Assembly: GCA_044368575.1 (NCBI GenBank)
Contig: JBIPPH010000005.1
Location: 1-64,000 of the forward strand
Length of the DNA: 64,000 nt
DNA from: JABMMZ01 sp044368575
GTDB taxonomy: Bacteria; Bacteroidota; Bacteroidia; NS11-12g; UBA955
Direction: 5' to 3'
Shown: positions 1 through 8,596 of the stretch, one piece after another
Layout: every line of letters begins with the position of its first letter
Numbering within the stretch: the stretch's first letter is position 1
Position numbers and translations under genes: made by a program
Notes under the pieces: model-generated
Told to the model about the DNA's origin: nothing
What the model saw: the letters and a program-made list of their open reading frames with translations, nothing else
Database searches by the model: none

Positions 1-760
1 AAGACGAACAAAAGAACAAGTGGCCTCTGACTTGCCAAACAAAACAGAAAAAATTGTTTATTGTGAAATGTCTGAGGAACAGAAACAGAATTATGAGTCC
101 ATCAAATCGCAATTTAGAAATGAACTTTTAAATTCAATTGAATCAGTTGGTTATAAGAAATCAAACTTATTGATTTTGAATGGTTTGATTAAATTGAGAC
201 AAATCGCTAATCATCCTGTTTTGGCAGAATCAGAATACATTGGCAGCTCTGGCAAATTCGATCAAATTACGCAATCTTTACTCAATGTGATAGAGTCAGG
301 GCACAAGGTCTTGGTGTTTTCACAATTTGTCCAACACCTCAATTTGTTGAATGATTTCTTAAGTGAAAGACATATCCCCTTTTATTGTATAACCGGGCAG
401 GTCAATGCCAAAGATCGAAAACATTTGGTGGATGAATTTCAAAAAAACAAAAAAACCTCAGTCTTTCTAATCTCACTTAAGGCAGGAGGCACTGGTTTAA
501 ACTTAACTGCCGCTGATTATGTATTTTTACTTGACCCTTGGTGGAACCCTGCCGTTGAAAGACAAGCCATGGACCGCACCCATAGAATTGGTCAAGACAA
601 ACCGGTAATCGTTTATAAATTCATTACAAAAGACAGTATTGAAGAAAAAATAGTACACTTGCAAAGCAAAAAACAACAGGTTTCGGACGATATTTTAGAC
701 ACTGAAAAGCAGTTTGTCAATAATTTAGAGGAAAACACACTCAATACGCTGTTGCAATAA
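1..760 (+). CDS. SNF2-family DEAD/DEAH-box helicase, C-terminal part (gene starts before the window)
   Basis: This is the C-terminal RecA-like lobe of a SWI2/SNF2 ATPase, a DNA translocase that remodels protein-DNA complexes. The frame is open from base 2 and begins with residues RRTKEQVASDLPNKTEKIVY, the usual SNF2 linker, so the GTG at 20 is not the true start and the gene continues upstream. Visible motifs are the motif V region LKAGGTGLNLTAADYVFLLD, the SNF2 signature DPWWNPAVERQAMDRTHRIGQ (motif VI, arginine finger), and the trailing YKFITKDSIEEKI. Bacterial members of this type are about 900-1100 residues with an N-terminal SWIM zinc finger, none of which is visible here. The gene stands alone; the next gene has its own promoter. 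Family assignment is secure; the precise cellular role is unknown. Confidence 0.95.
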   Translation, partial: RRTKEQVASDLPNKTEKIVYCEMSEEQKQNYESIKSQFRNELLNSIESVGYKKSNLLILNGLIKLRQIANHPVLAESEYIGSSGKFDQITQSLLNVIESGHKVLVFSQFVQHLNLLNDFLSERHIPFYCITGQVNAKDRKHLVDEFQKNKKTSVFLISLKAGGTGLNLTAADYVFLLDPWWNPAVERQAMDRTHRIGQDKPVIVYKFITKDSIEEKIVHLQSKKQQVSDDILDTEKQFVNNLEENTLNTLLQ

Positions 761-781
761 CAAATTATCAGACTACTTTTG
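751..781 (+). promoter_or_regulatory. Bacteroidota-type promoter for the 806 gene
   Basis: GTTG (751-754) and TACTTTTG (774-781) match the Bacteroidota -33 TTG / -7 TAnnTTTG promoter with 22-23 bp between element starts. Transcription would begin about 7 nt further on, leaving a leader of roughly 18 nt before the ATG at 806. Motif match only. Confidence 0.6.
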
Positions 782-805
782 TAAGACATTAATCATTCTT
801 ACTAC

Positions 806-1552
806 ATGAAAAAATTATTACTCTCTATTGGTTGCGCCCTTATTGCCAACTTTGGATTTGCTCAAAGAACCATTGACTGGTCAGTAGAACAAATCGTAGC
901 GCCTACTCAATTAAACAGCACTGCTGGTGGCACTAGTATCACTTATGACGTTGTATTAAAAAACAATGGAACTGGAACCGTTAACTTAGGCGACACAGTT
1001 GGTTTCCAATTATCAATCTCACAAGGTGCAACTGTAATTGTTGCTGTACCAAATGGAGCAGTATACGTTCGCCCAGTGAAAAAACAAATGCTTCCTGGTG
1101 ACACTATGCATTTGACTGGTACAATCAACTTAACATTACGTCCGAGTTTATCAGCTAATGTGACTTTTAAATGTTTATCTGTTTTAATCAATAGATTAAG
1201 CGGCAATGCAGGCATAGGCACTGAGACGTCTTTAACCAACAATTCTAAAACTTTAGATATGGTATGGTATTGCCCACAAGGTTGGGGTGTTGGTGTAAAT
1301 ACTGCACAAGTAGGTCAATTCACTGTATATCCAAACCCTGCTAAAGACATGGTGACTATTCAAAATCTATTGGTTGATGTAAATGCAGCAACTGAAATCA
1401 ACATCATTGACATGACAGGCAAAACAGTATACACTGAAACAAGCAATAATAGCTCAATTGAAATCAACACTAGCAACTTCAACAAAGGTCTTTATATGAT
1501 TACTGTTAAAAATGGTGTATTGAGCTCTACTCAAACATTAAGCATCCAATAA
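806..1552 (+). CDS. secreted protein with T9SS type A C-terminal sorting domain
   Basis: A 248-residue exported protein of unknown function. Residues 1-20 form a Sec signal peptide (MKKLLLSIGCALIANFGFAQ, cleavage after FAQ). The middle (about 25-150) is a beta-rich, Thr/Val/Gly-rich domain resembling CARDB or other Ig-like folds (VVLKNNGTGTVNLGDTV). The last about 75 residues are a T9SS sorting domain: YPNPAKDMVTI, then INIIDMTGKTVYTE and GLYMITVKNG. T9SS cargo is exported across the outer membrane and then anchored or released, so this is probably a cell-surface or secreted protein. It has its own promoter and is closed by a hairpin terminator, so it is probably monocistronic. No enzymatic motif is visible. 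Confidence 0.9.
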   Translation: MKKLLLSIGCALIANFGFAQRTIDWSVEQIVAPTQLNSTAGGTSITYDVVLKNNGTGTVNLGDTVGFQLSISQGATVIVAVPNGAVYVRPVKKQMLPGDTMHLTGTINLTLRPSLSANVTFKCLSVLINRLSGNAGIGTETSLTNNSKTLDMVWYCPQGWGVGVNTAQVGQFTVYPNPAKDMVTIQNLLVDVNAATEINIIDMTGKTVYTETSNNSSIEINTSNFNKGLYMITVKNGVLSSTQTLSIQ

Positions 1553-1570
1553 TCATACAATAACACATTA

Positions 1571-1599
1571 AAAAGCCACTTTCGAGTGGCTTTTTTTTT
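1571..1599 (+). terminator. Rho-independent terminator after the T9SS gene
   Basis: Perfect hairpin AAAAGCCACT-TTCG-AGTGGCTTTT with a UUCG tetraloop, followed by a run of T residues, about 20 nt after the stop at 1552. It is a strong intrinsic terminator. Confidence 0.9.
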
Positions 1600-1655
1600 G
1601 CCCTTAAATCAAGGCTTTTAAAGTTGCTGATTTTTGTTTTAATTTGCAGTCGGAT

Positions 1656-1979
1656 ATGAAAAACTCAAAAGCAAACGAATTGATCGCCAAAATCATCAAA
1701 GAAGTTGAAAGCAATAGCGTAAATGTTGATGCATTGATCCCTATGTTAACAGAATTGAGAGAAATGGCTAAAATGGAACAAGACCCATTGATTACCAGAT
1801 CTATCCGTTTGGTGATGGAACATTTGAATGAAAATGGCGGTTGGGAATATCAAACCTTAGAAGACAGCGAAGAAGTAGAGGAAAACCTTACCTACTTGAT
1901 CTCATTGTACGCCAAAAGCGAAAACAAATACAACCGCGATGAAATCAGAGAAATCGCGAACGCCATGACAGGTTTATAA
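1656..1979 (+). CDS. conserved hypothetical protein, small, acidic, helical
   Basis: A 107-residue cytoplasmic protein starting MKNSKANELIAK at the ATG at 1656; a TTG at 1644 would add four residues but is less likely. It is strongly charged (Glu/Lys-rich) and predicted to be all helical by its heptad-like pattern, with a Trp in the middle (NENGGWEYQTLE). I see no signal peptide, membrane segment or catalytic motif. It follows the terminator of the previous gene and ends 6 nt before the His-rich small protein, so the two may be co-transcribed. I do not recognise a function. Regular codon use and the absence of overlap with other genes make it a credible gene. Confidence 0.75.
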   Translation: MKNSKANELIAKIIKEVESNSVNVDALIPMLTELREMAKMEQDPLITRSIRLVMEHLNENGGWEYQTLEDSEEVEENLTYLISLYAKSENKYNRDEIREIANAMTGL

Positions 1980-1985
1980 GCCACA

Positions 1986-2285
1986 ATGAAACGGATTAAG
2001 TCCATATTTGTCTTGGCCATTGGCCTATTGACCTTATGGATCAACAGCCCTGTCAGACACTTACATAAAGACCACCATAATCATTCTACGCTTAGTTTCA
2101 ATAATGGATTAAGCGAAGCTTCATGCTACATCTGTGATCAGATTCATTCTGATCTCGAAACACCTCATCAAGCAATTTTGATTAACCGTGTTGGTTGCGA
2201 GGCGAATGTATCTTCAGTATTGCTTTCAAATTTACCCAAGTCCGTTCATTTTAACAGACTGGGAAGAGCTCCCCCTATGGCCTGA
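1986..2285 (+). CDS. small exported His/Cys-rich protein upstream of TonB receptor
   Basis: A 99-residue protein with an N-terminal hydrophobic segment (residues 5-19) that could be a signal peptide or anchor. It is followed by a His cluster (H25, H27, H30, H31, H33 in RHLHKDHHNH) and a CYIC motif (C47, C50) with H54. The layout of membrane anchor, His patch and CxxC is that of small periplasmic metal-binding or metal-sensing proteins found next to metal-related TonB receptors in Bacteroidota. It starts 6 nt after the preceding gene and lies 50 nt before the TonB-dependent receptor. Metal binding is inferred from composition and context; the metal is unknown. A less likely alternative is a spurious ORF, but it fits exactly between its neighbours. 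Confidence 0.7.
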   Translation: MKRIKSIFVLAIGLLTLWINSPVRHLHKDHHNHSTLSFNNGLSEASCYICDQIHSDLETPHQAILINRVGCEANVSSVLLSNLPKSVHFNRLGRAPPMA

Positions 2286-2334
2286 TAACTTTCAGCCCAA
2301 AAATTAAGCAATCACTTTTTAAACCAATCAAAAC

Positions 2335-4599
2335 ATGAAACATAGCCTATTTATAGGTCTATTTCTATTATTAGCGTCGTATATCAAGGCCCAAAATGAT
2401 CCTTGTCAATCACAATTACGCATAATTTTGCTTGACAGCTCAAGTCAGCAAGCCTTGCATTTCGCTGATATTGAATTTCACCCTCAAGTGCAAAACAAAA
2501 TCGACAGCCAAGGGCATACCATATATATTTTAGAATGCCTAGTCAATTATGATTTACACATTAACCATTTGGATTGCGAACATAAAGACTTGAAGATATC
2601 TATTCAATCTGATAGTACTTTAGTCGTCTATTTAAAACACAGCGAACACAGTTTGCTCCCATTCACCTTCAAACAAAGGTCTTCAAGACCTGATGCCAAT
2701 CAAATCAATCAATTGCAAATTCAAAGAAACAAAGGCCAGTCTGTTGGGTATTTAATGGAACAACTCAATGGCGTTCAACTGATAAAAACCGGGCAAGGCA
2801 TAGCCAAACCCATGGTGAATGGCTTGTTTGGCAATAGGTTAATTTTACTCAATTCATACAGCCGTTTGGAAGGTCAAAATTGGGGGCTTGACCACGCCCC
2901 AGAAATGGACCCAAATATCTATCAAAGCATAAGTATCATTCAAGGTGCTAAGGCACTAAGGTTTGGAGCGGATGCATTTGCCGCTGTCATTCAAATGTTA
3001 CCAATTTCAGTATTTAAGCCTAAAGGCAAGGCCATTGAAGGCGAAGTCAATGTAACAGGCATTAGCAATGGCTGGGGGCAACAAGCTCATGTTCACTTAG
3101 GCAGTAAGGTCTTCGAGAAAAGATATATGTATTGGCAAATCAGTGGCAGCGCCAAACAAATTGGGAATTATACCAGCAGCCAAGACCGTTTAAGCAATAC
3201 TGCCCAAAAAGAAGCTCAATTAACTGCCCAATTAGGTTATAAGCATAAGCATAGCATTTACGAATTACTGGCCTCCAATTATTTAGCCATTAATGGCCTA
3301 TACACTGGCGCTCATGTAGGCAATATCTCTGACATTCAAAAAGCAATAAGCGCTGAGAGACCCTTGTATAAGGATGGTTTAAAGTACAACATAGATGCCC
3401 CGAAACAAACTGTTGAACACCACTTCTACCAATTAAAAATCAACCAAAATGGGCATAAAAACAGCTTTGAACACATATTGAGTCATCAATTCAACCATAG
3501 ACAAGAATTTGACATAGTGCGTTCTAGCTCAGCATATGCGGGGCCAAGCATTGCCTATTTTTTAAAAACCATCCAATGGCAAAGTATATGGCAGAATAAG
3601 CACATTCCAAAATGGCCACTTCAATTGGGCATAAATGCAAAACACCAGATCAATTCCTACCAAGGCTATTATTTTATTCCAGGTTTTAAACAAAATCAAG
3701 CTGCAGCGCATGCCATGTTTGAACACGACGTCAATCGATGGCATCATGAGGGCAGCCTTCGATATGATTGGCAAACCTATACAATTTACACTTTTAAACA
3801 TCAAACTGCCATGGTGCGTGAACCCATTAGCAAAGATTGGTCATACACTTATTTAAGCCGTTACCAAATTGGCACAAAACAGAGCCTCCAATTGAGCTTT
3901 GGTAAACAATGGCGAATGGCAGCACCAAATGAGCAATATGCCAATGGCTTACACCAAAGTTTAGCTAGTCTAGAGCTTGGGGATAGTAATATCCAAAAAG
4001 AGACTGGACACTTTATTCAAATCAAACAACAGTTTCAATCTCATGCTTTACATTTTGAGGCAGAAGCTTATTGGCAGAAAATAAAAGGATTCATTCAACT
4101 CCTTCCAACCGGCCAATTTAGCACTACTATCAGAGGGCTATATCCTGTTTTTCAATACAAACAAACAGATGCAATTGTATTTGGCCTCAATACTTTCACG
4201 CATTGGCATTTAAGCAAAAACAAAACATTGAGCCATCAGTTATATGCGCCATATGGCAGATCAACTCAGCAAGAATGGTTGAATTATTTCCCTAGTGCAA
4301 GTCATAAATTCAATTATGCCTATAAACGAAATAAGCTTCTGATAGAAGCTTGGGGCAAACATGTTAGCCAACAAAAACACTACGATAGCAATACAGAATT
4401 TGCCCCTTCTCCAAAGGCCTATACCATATATGGTGTAAATATTGAATACAGTCTGAAGAAAACAGCACATCCAATTAATTTGGGTCTTTCTGTGAACAAT
4501 CTCTTTAATTTAAATTATCGAGACTACCTTAATCGGTTAAGGTATTTTATTCCTGAGCCTGGCATAAACATCGCTTTTAAAATCAATTACAATATATAA
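2335..4599 (+). CDS. TonB-dependent outer-membrane receptor (probable metal/siderophore type)
   Basis: A 754-residue outer-membrane receptor for energy-dependent uptake of a small ligand. Residues 1-20 are a signal peptide ending IKAQ. About 25-100 form a carboxypeptidase-regulatory-like domain (IILLDSSSQQALHFADIEF). The plug (about 120-220) contains GYLMEQLNGVQLIKTGQGIA and MVNGLFGNRLILLN, the usual NVQ/GMRGxR-like plug signatures. The rest is a 22-strand-type barrel ending with a hydrophobic C-terminal strand (GINIAFKINYNI). It lacks a SusD partner, so it is not a SusCD glycan system. It sits between a His-rich small protein and a lipoprotein, which points to metal uptake (zinc or similar), but the ligand is inferred only from context. 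Confidence 0.93.
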   Translation: MKHSLFIGLFLLLASYIKAQNDPCQSQLRIILLDSSSQQALHFADIEFHPQVQNKIDSQGHTIYILECLVNYDLHINHLDCEHKDLKISIQSDSTLVVYLKHSEHSLLPFTFKQRSSRPDANQINQLQIQRNKGQSVGYLMEQLNGVQLIKTGQGIAKPMVNGLFGNRLILLNSYSRLEGQNWGLDHAPEMDPNIYQSISIIQGAKALRFGADAFAAVIQMLPISVFKPKGKAIEGEVNVTGISNGWGQQAHVHLGSKVFEKRYMYWQISGSAKQIGNYTSSQDRLSNTAQKEAQLTAQLGYKHKHSIYELLASNYLAINGLYTGAHVGNISDIQKAISAERPLYKDGLKYNIDAPKQTVEHHFYQLKINQNGHKNSFEHILSHQFNHRQEFDIVRSSSAYAGPSIAYFLKTIQWQSIWQNKHIPKWPLQLGINAKHQINSYQGYYFIPGFKQNQAAAHAMFEHDVNRWHHEGSLRYDWQTYTIYTFKHQTAMVREPISKDWSYTYLSRYQIGTKQSLQLSFGKQWRMAAPNEQYANGLHQSLASLELGDSNIQKETGHFIQIKQQFQSHALHFEAEAYWQKIKGFIQLLPTGQFSTTIRGLYPVFQYKQTDAIVFGLNTFTHWHLSKNKTLSHQLYAPYGRSTQQEWLNYFPSASHKFNYAYKRNKLLIEAWGKHVSQQKHYDSNTEFAPSPKAYTIYGVNIEYSLKKTAHPINLGLSVNNLFNLNYRDYLNRLRYFIPEPGINIAFKINYNI

Positions 4600-4612
4600 A
4601 TTCATCAAGATT

Positions 4613-5149
4613 ATGAAACAATTATTTTTCACCACTATTACAATGAGCCTTATGCTTTTAGCCTGCGAAAAAGCACCAAAACCCAATCAAGCACCAAACA
4701 ATGAAGCTGAATTAATTACAACAGTAGTTCTTCATTTCAAAGACTCATTGATGTCAACACAAACATTTAGATGGTCTGATATAGATGGCCCAGGTGGTCA
4801 AGACCCTTTGATTGACACTATTAAACTCAAAGCATTGAACACCTATGATTTATCCTTGGATTTTTTAGATGAATCTAAAAACCCAACAGATACTATAACG
4901 CGTGAAATAGAAGCCGAAGGCACTAATCACCTTATTTATTTCGAATCGGTTATGAGCCAATTATTCATTCAAACAAAAGACAAAGATGCCAATGGTCTGG
5001 CTTTAGGTTTAATGAGTAACTGGCAAATTTTAGGTCCTGGCATTGGCAAAGTTCGTATAGTGCTTAAGCATCAAGTTGGCATAAAAAACGGAGACCCTAA
5101 TCTAGGTGAAACAGACACTGAAGTTGAGTTTCCTGTCCGTTTTTATTGA
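4613..5149 (+). CDS. lipoprotein accompanying TonB receptor (NEAELITTVVL family)
   Basis: A 178-residue lipoprotein with lipobox LLAC (Cys18). The mature part starts with the motif NEAELITTVVLHF and contains DIDGPGGQDPLIDTI. As I recall it, this Bacteroidota family often follows TonB-dependent receptors and is sometimes annotated as a periplasmic-binding-like or, wrongly, as a GTP cyclohydrolase protein; I see no catalytic motif. It starts 13 nt after the receptor stop and probably acts at the inner leaflet of the outer membrane as an accessory to that receptor. Its last 7 nt overlap the 3' end of the convergent TPR gene. Role is inferred from synteny. Confidence 0.85.
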   Translation: MKQLFFTTITMSLMLLACEKAPKPNQAPNNEAELITTVVLHFKDSLMSTQTFRWSDIDGPGGQDPLIDTIKLKALNTYDLSLDFLDESKNPTDTITREIEAEGTNHLIYFESVMSQLFIQTKDKDANGLALGLMSNWQILGPGIGKVRIVLKHQVGIKNGDPNLGETDTEVEFPVRFY

Positions 5150-6675
5150 TTGTGCTTTTTGAGGGCTGCTTTAGTTTTTTGCTCAATACTGCTCTCGTAC
5201 TCTTTATTATCAGGAAAATCATCTAGGGCCATTTTGTAATAGGAAACGGCTGTTTTACTCTGTTTAAGCAAATCATATATGTAGCCCAATTGCAAAGCTG
5301 AAAAAGCCGCATAGTAATAACTTGTGTTTTGCCCCTTTTGAATAACCTCTTTGTATAAGGTTATGGCCTCATTGTATGCTTTGGTTTCATGATATACCCT
5401 CGCCTTTCTATAACTGTAATCTAACTTGAACCTTGTATTATTGAGCACTTTAGCATCAATGGCTTGCAGTACTTTTAAAGATTGAGCATAGTATCTCCCA
5501 TCAAATAGCAACCTCGCTTTTAGCAAGGCAGATGGCCACATTATTTGCTCCTTGGCTTCTTTATCTGCATATTTATCTTCCTCAATAATATCTATACCGT
5601 GTTTGGTAGCTAAAGAATAATATGTTTTTGCTGTAGCCAAATCATTGTTGATGATACTTACCCAAGCCAAATACCTGTAGGCTGATTTCATGTAATGTTT
5701 GCCTTTGTATTTGATGGTAAAGATTTTAAAATACACATCGGCATCAGGATCTAATCGTCTTAACTTAGCTAAACCCAACATGTAATCAAGGTAGTAAAAA
5801 GCATATTGAGCATTATAAGGTGGCTTGTGTTTCAAGATGTCAATCATCTCATCGTTCCTACCTGTGTGCCCGGCAATCGTAGCCCTCATATATGCCTCCA
5901 TTGTATTTGTCTTGTATTGTCTAGTATAGGGCTCTACAATATTCCAAGACAACTCTGTTTGTTTATTTAAATGGTGTTGAATCATGGCATAAATAAATGC
6001 CGTTTCGCGTTTTAGGCCTACATGCTCTTTACCAGATTGTGGCGTATTTAAATACAATTCAACCGATTTGATCCCCTCTTTCATATTACCATCTAAACCA
6101 ATCAATTTGGTTACCCATTGAAACTGAGAAGGGACAGTACTAAACACACAAGACAAGAAACCGAAATTTTTATTATCAGGCAAAAAATTAGGGTAAAGCG
6201 TATGATTGGTCTTAACATACTTGTAAGCCGATTGAACATCGAAACCACCCGAAAATTGTTCATCAAATTTAAAATGCACTAATGCTTTGTGCAAATACAT
6301 ATCAGACAATACAAATCTGTACCAGCCATCTCCACAATCCATATCTTTAGCCCTATTAACGACATTATCCCAATTAGACTGTTCTTGCTTATATAACAGT
6401 GGATCCTCGGTAATGAATAATTTAAAAAAGATTATAGATTCTTCCAACCATGGAATAGCGATATTATTGTTTGATAGCGTTTTTTGAGCAGCAACAATTT
6501 TTTGCGCTTCGTCAAACTTCAACTCTGAAATTAAATTTTGAGCCAAAACCAGCTGATCAGTCATTTGAAACTGATATTTGTTTTTAGCGGATAAGGAAAG
6601 TGAAGCCAAATAAAGGCATAAAAAAAGAACACGTTTGAAGGTGTTCTTTAAATGTTTGAGCGATGCCATAAGCAT
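5143..6675 (-). CDS. exported tetratricopeptide-repeat protein
   Basis: A 510-residue protein with an N-terminal hydrophobic segment (about residues 14-30, ending SLSAK), probably a signal peptide. The C-terminal part contains recognisable TPR helical pairs, for example YRKARVYHETKAYNEAITLY and ALQLGYIYDLLKQSKTAVSY. The middle has repeated Tyr-rich helices of similar length. TPRs mediate protein-protein contacts; the partner is unknown. It lies 7 nt after the zinc-ribbon protein gene and is the last gene of the peroxidase-NIF3-CdsZ run, suggesting co-transcription. Two ATGs (6675 and 6669) are possible starts. Its 3' end overlaps the lipoprotein gene on the other strand by 7 nt. Confidence 0.85.
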   Translation of the reverse strand: MLMASLKHLKNTFKRVLFLCLYLASLSLSAKNKYQFQMTDQLVLAQNLISELKFDEAQKIVAAQKTLSNNNIAIPWLEESIIFFKLFITEDPLLYKQEQSNWDNVVNRAKDMDCGDGWYRFVLSDMYLHKALVHFKFDEQFSGGFDVQSAYKYVKTNHTLYPNFLPDNKNFGFLSCVFSTVPSQFQWVTKLIGLDGNMKEGIKSVELYLNTPQSGKEHVGLKRETAFIYAMIQHHLNKQTELSWNIVEPYTRQYKTNTMEAYMRATIAGHTGRNDEMIDILKHKPPYNAQYAFYYLDYMLGLAKLRRLDPDADVYFKIFTIKYKGKHYMKSAYRYLAWVSIINNDLATAKTYYSLATKHGIDIIEEDKYADKEAKEQIMWPSALLKARLLFDGRYYAQSLKVLQAIDAKVLNNTRFKLDYSYRKARVYHETKAYNEAITLYKEVIQKGQNTSYYYAAFSALQLGYIYDLLKQSKTAVSYYKMALDDFPDNKEYESSIEQKTKAALKKHNQ

Positions 6676-6682
6676 GCAAAAA

Positions 6683-7483
6683 TTATTTTGTAGCTTTCAA
6701 AGTACGAACTCTGCGTTTTGGTTTTTCTTCTTCAACTGGTTTTTCTGTGTAAATCCCAGTTACTTGATTGTCAACCAAAATACGTCCGCAATGTTCACAG
6801 TCAATGATTTTGAAATGCTGTTTTATATCGCTTTGTCTTTGCGGTGGAATTTTTGCAAAACAACCACCACAGCTACCCCTCATGATTGGAGCAACAGCTA
6901 TACCATTTTTAACATTCTTTCTGATACGAGCATAGGCCTTAGCTAAACGTTCGTCAACTGCTTTTTCTAAGCTCTTTCTGCTACCATTCAAAGATTTTTC
7001 TTCTTCTTCAGTATCAGCAACAATGGTTTTAAGTTCTTTTTGTTTGTATTGAAGATCTTTTTTACGGATTTCAATTTGTTCTTGCAAAGATTCTAATCCT
7101 TGGTTTTTATTCTCAATGTAGAATTGAGCTTCTTTGATGCGTTTTTGAGCGGCTAAAACTTCTAATCCAGAAATCTCAAGTTCTTTGTTAAGTGCTTCGA
7201 ATTCTCTGTTGTTCTTAACTGCATCTAATTGCTTTTTGTATTTCTTTTGCAATTCTTCAGATTGTTTGATATTGGCTTTGTAACCAGTGATCTCAATCTC
7301 GTAATTTTTGATTTCTGCTTTGATGTTATCTTGTCTGGTCTCTAAACCTGCCAATTCATCTTCTAAGTCACTTACTTCCATAGGCAACTCCCCTTTTAAC
7401 AAGTTAAGTTGATCGATTTTAGAGTCAATTTGTTGAAGTTCCCAAATGGCTTTAAGCTTTTTTTCTATTGATAAATCTACCAT
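6683..7483 (-). CDS. CdsZ-type zinc-ribbon coiled-coil protein (DUF164 family)
   Basis: A 266-residue cytoplasmic protein. Residues about 1-180 form a long antiparallel coiled coil rich in Glu, Lys and Gln. The C-terminal zinc ribbon has CGGC followed about 25 residues later by CEHCGR, giving four metal-binding Cys. The last 25 residues are a Lys/Arg-rich tail (EEEKPKRRVRTLKATK). This is the C4-type zinc-ribbon/DUF164 family, represented by HP0958 of Helicobacter, implicated in RNA or protein binding. It is 3 nt downstream of the NIF3 gene, an association common in Bacteroidota and other phyla, so the two probably work in one process, still poorly defined. Confidence 0.92.
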   Translation of the reverse strand: MVDLSIEKKLKAIWELQQIDSKIDQLNLLKGELPMEVSDLEDELAGLETRQDNIKAEIKNYEIEITGYKANIKQSEELQKKYKKQLDAVKNNREFEALNKELEISGLEVLAAQKRIKEAQFYIENKNQGLESLQEQIEIRKKDLQYKQKELKTIVADTEEEEKSLNGSRKSLEKAVDERLAKAYARIRKNVKNGIAVAPIMRGSCGGCFAKIPPQRQSDIKQHFKIIDCEHCGRILVDNQVTGIYTEKPVEEEKPKRRVRTLKATK

Positions 7484-7486
7484 GTT

Positions 7487-8584
7487 TTAAAAATAATATT
7501 GGATAGGATTGGTATTTGTTTTACAAAAACGGACCGCAATATTAGCGAATTTATCTGTAATTTCCTCATAAAATAGTTCCAAACTTGAAATTTCTGACTC
7601 ATAATGCCCAATATCACAAAACAATAGCCCCTCTGCATCAAAGTAGTCATGGTACTTCAAATCGGCTGTAACATAAGCATCGGCGCCCATTTGCATGGCT
7701 TTTTTTAACAAAAACGCCCCTGAACCACCACAGATGGCCACTTTTTTAATTTGGCCTTCATTTATATTGTGTTTAACTAGCTTTATCGGCAATTTAGACT
7801 TAAGCAAAGTTAAAAATTCAGAAACCCCTAAAGCCTCAGGCAATTCACCTATGGCGCCAGCTCCTACTCCAGGATGTTCTTCTTGAAGCGGAATACAATC
7901 ATATGCCATGGTTTCATAAGGATGCACCTCAGACACAGCCTGCACGGCCTTTTTACATAAATAACTTGGTATTATGGCTTCTATCTTTAACTCTTCAACC
8001 TGAGTCAGCTCCCCTACTGTTCCCGAATAGGGATTGGCAGTCTCTTCTGCTTTAAAACTACCTGAACCAAGCGTTGTAAAACTGCAATGCGAATACTGGC
8101 CAATTTGACCAGCCCCGGAGGCAAATAAAGCAGATTTAACAACCTCAGCATGCGATACAGGAACATATACAACGAATTTGCTCAATACATCTGTTTTGGC
8201 TTGTAAAATTTGAAGATTACGCAAGCCTATTTTTTGAGCAAACTTTTGATTGACACCCTTGTGAAGCACATTGTCTAAATTGGTGTGAGCAACGTATAGA
8301 GCGATGTCATGTTTGATTAACAAAGCCACTGTTCTTTCTACCCAATTTTGATAGGTCAAAGATTTTAAACCCTTGAATATGAGCGGATGGTGAGCAACAA
8401 TTAATTGATATTGACCTTCAATAGCTTCTTGAACTACTGCTTCCGTAACATCTAAGGATAAAAGCACAGAGGTAATGGTTTGTTGGGGATTACCTATTAG
8501 CAAACCAGCATTGTCATAGGCTTCTTGGTAACTCAATGGTGCTATGGCCTCTATAGCTTTAGCAATATCTTTTACAGTGGTCAT
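7487..8584 (-). CDS. NIF3-like dinuclear metal-centre protein
   Basis: A 365-residue member of the NIF3/DUF34 (YbgI) family, toroidal hexamers with a dinuclear metal site. N-terminal ligand motifs are visible in IVAHHPLIFKGLKSL (two His) and YVAHTNLDN (His, Asp), and the C-terminal ligands in CDIGHYESE. Residues about 120-230 are the extra ferredoxin-like insert that distinguishes the long bacterial form from the about 250-residue YbgI form. It is often mislabelled GTP cyclohydrolase 1 type 2; its biochemical role is unsettled. The neighbouring zinc-ribbon gene is 3 nt downstream and the di-haem peroxidase ends 12 nt upstream. Confidence 0.94.
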   Translation of the reverse strand: MTTVKDIAKAIEAIAPLSYQEAYDNAGLLIGNPQQTITSVLLSLDVTEAVVQEAIEGQYQLIVAHHPLIFKGLKSLTYQNWVERTVALLIKHDIALYVAHTNLDNVLHKGVNQKFAQKIGLRNLQILQAKTDVLSKFVVYVPVSHAEVVKSALFASGAGQIGQYSHCSFTTLGSGSFKAEETANPYSGTVGELTQVEELKIEAIIPSYLCKKAVQAVSEVHPYETMAYDCIPLQEEHPGVGAGAIGELPEALGVSEFLTLLKSKLPIKLVKHNINEGQIKKVAICGGSGAFLLKKAMQMGADAYVTADLKYHDYFDAEGLLFCDIGHYESEISSLELFYEEITDKFANIAVRFCKTNTNPIQYYF

Positions 8585-8596
8585 TATTGTACAAAA

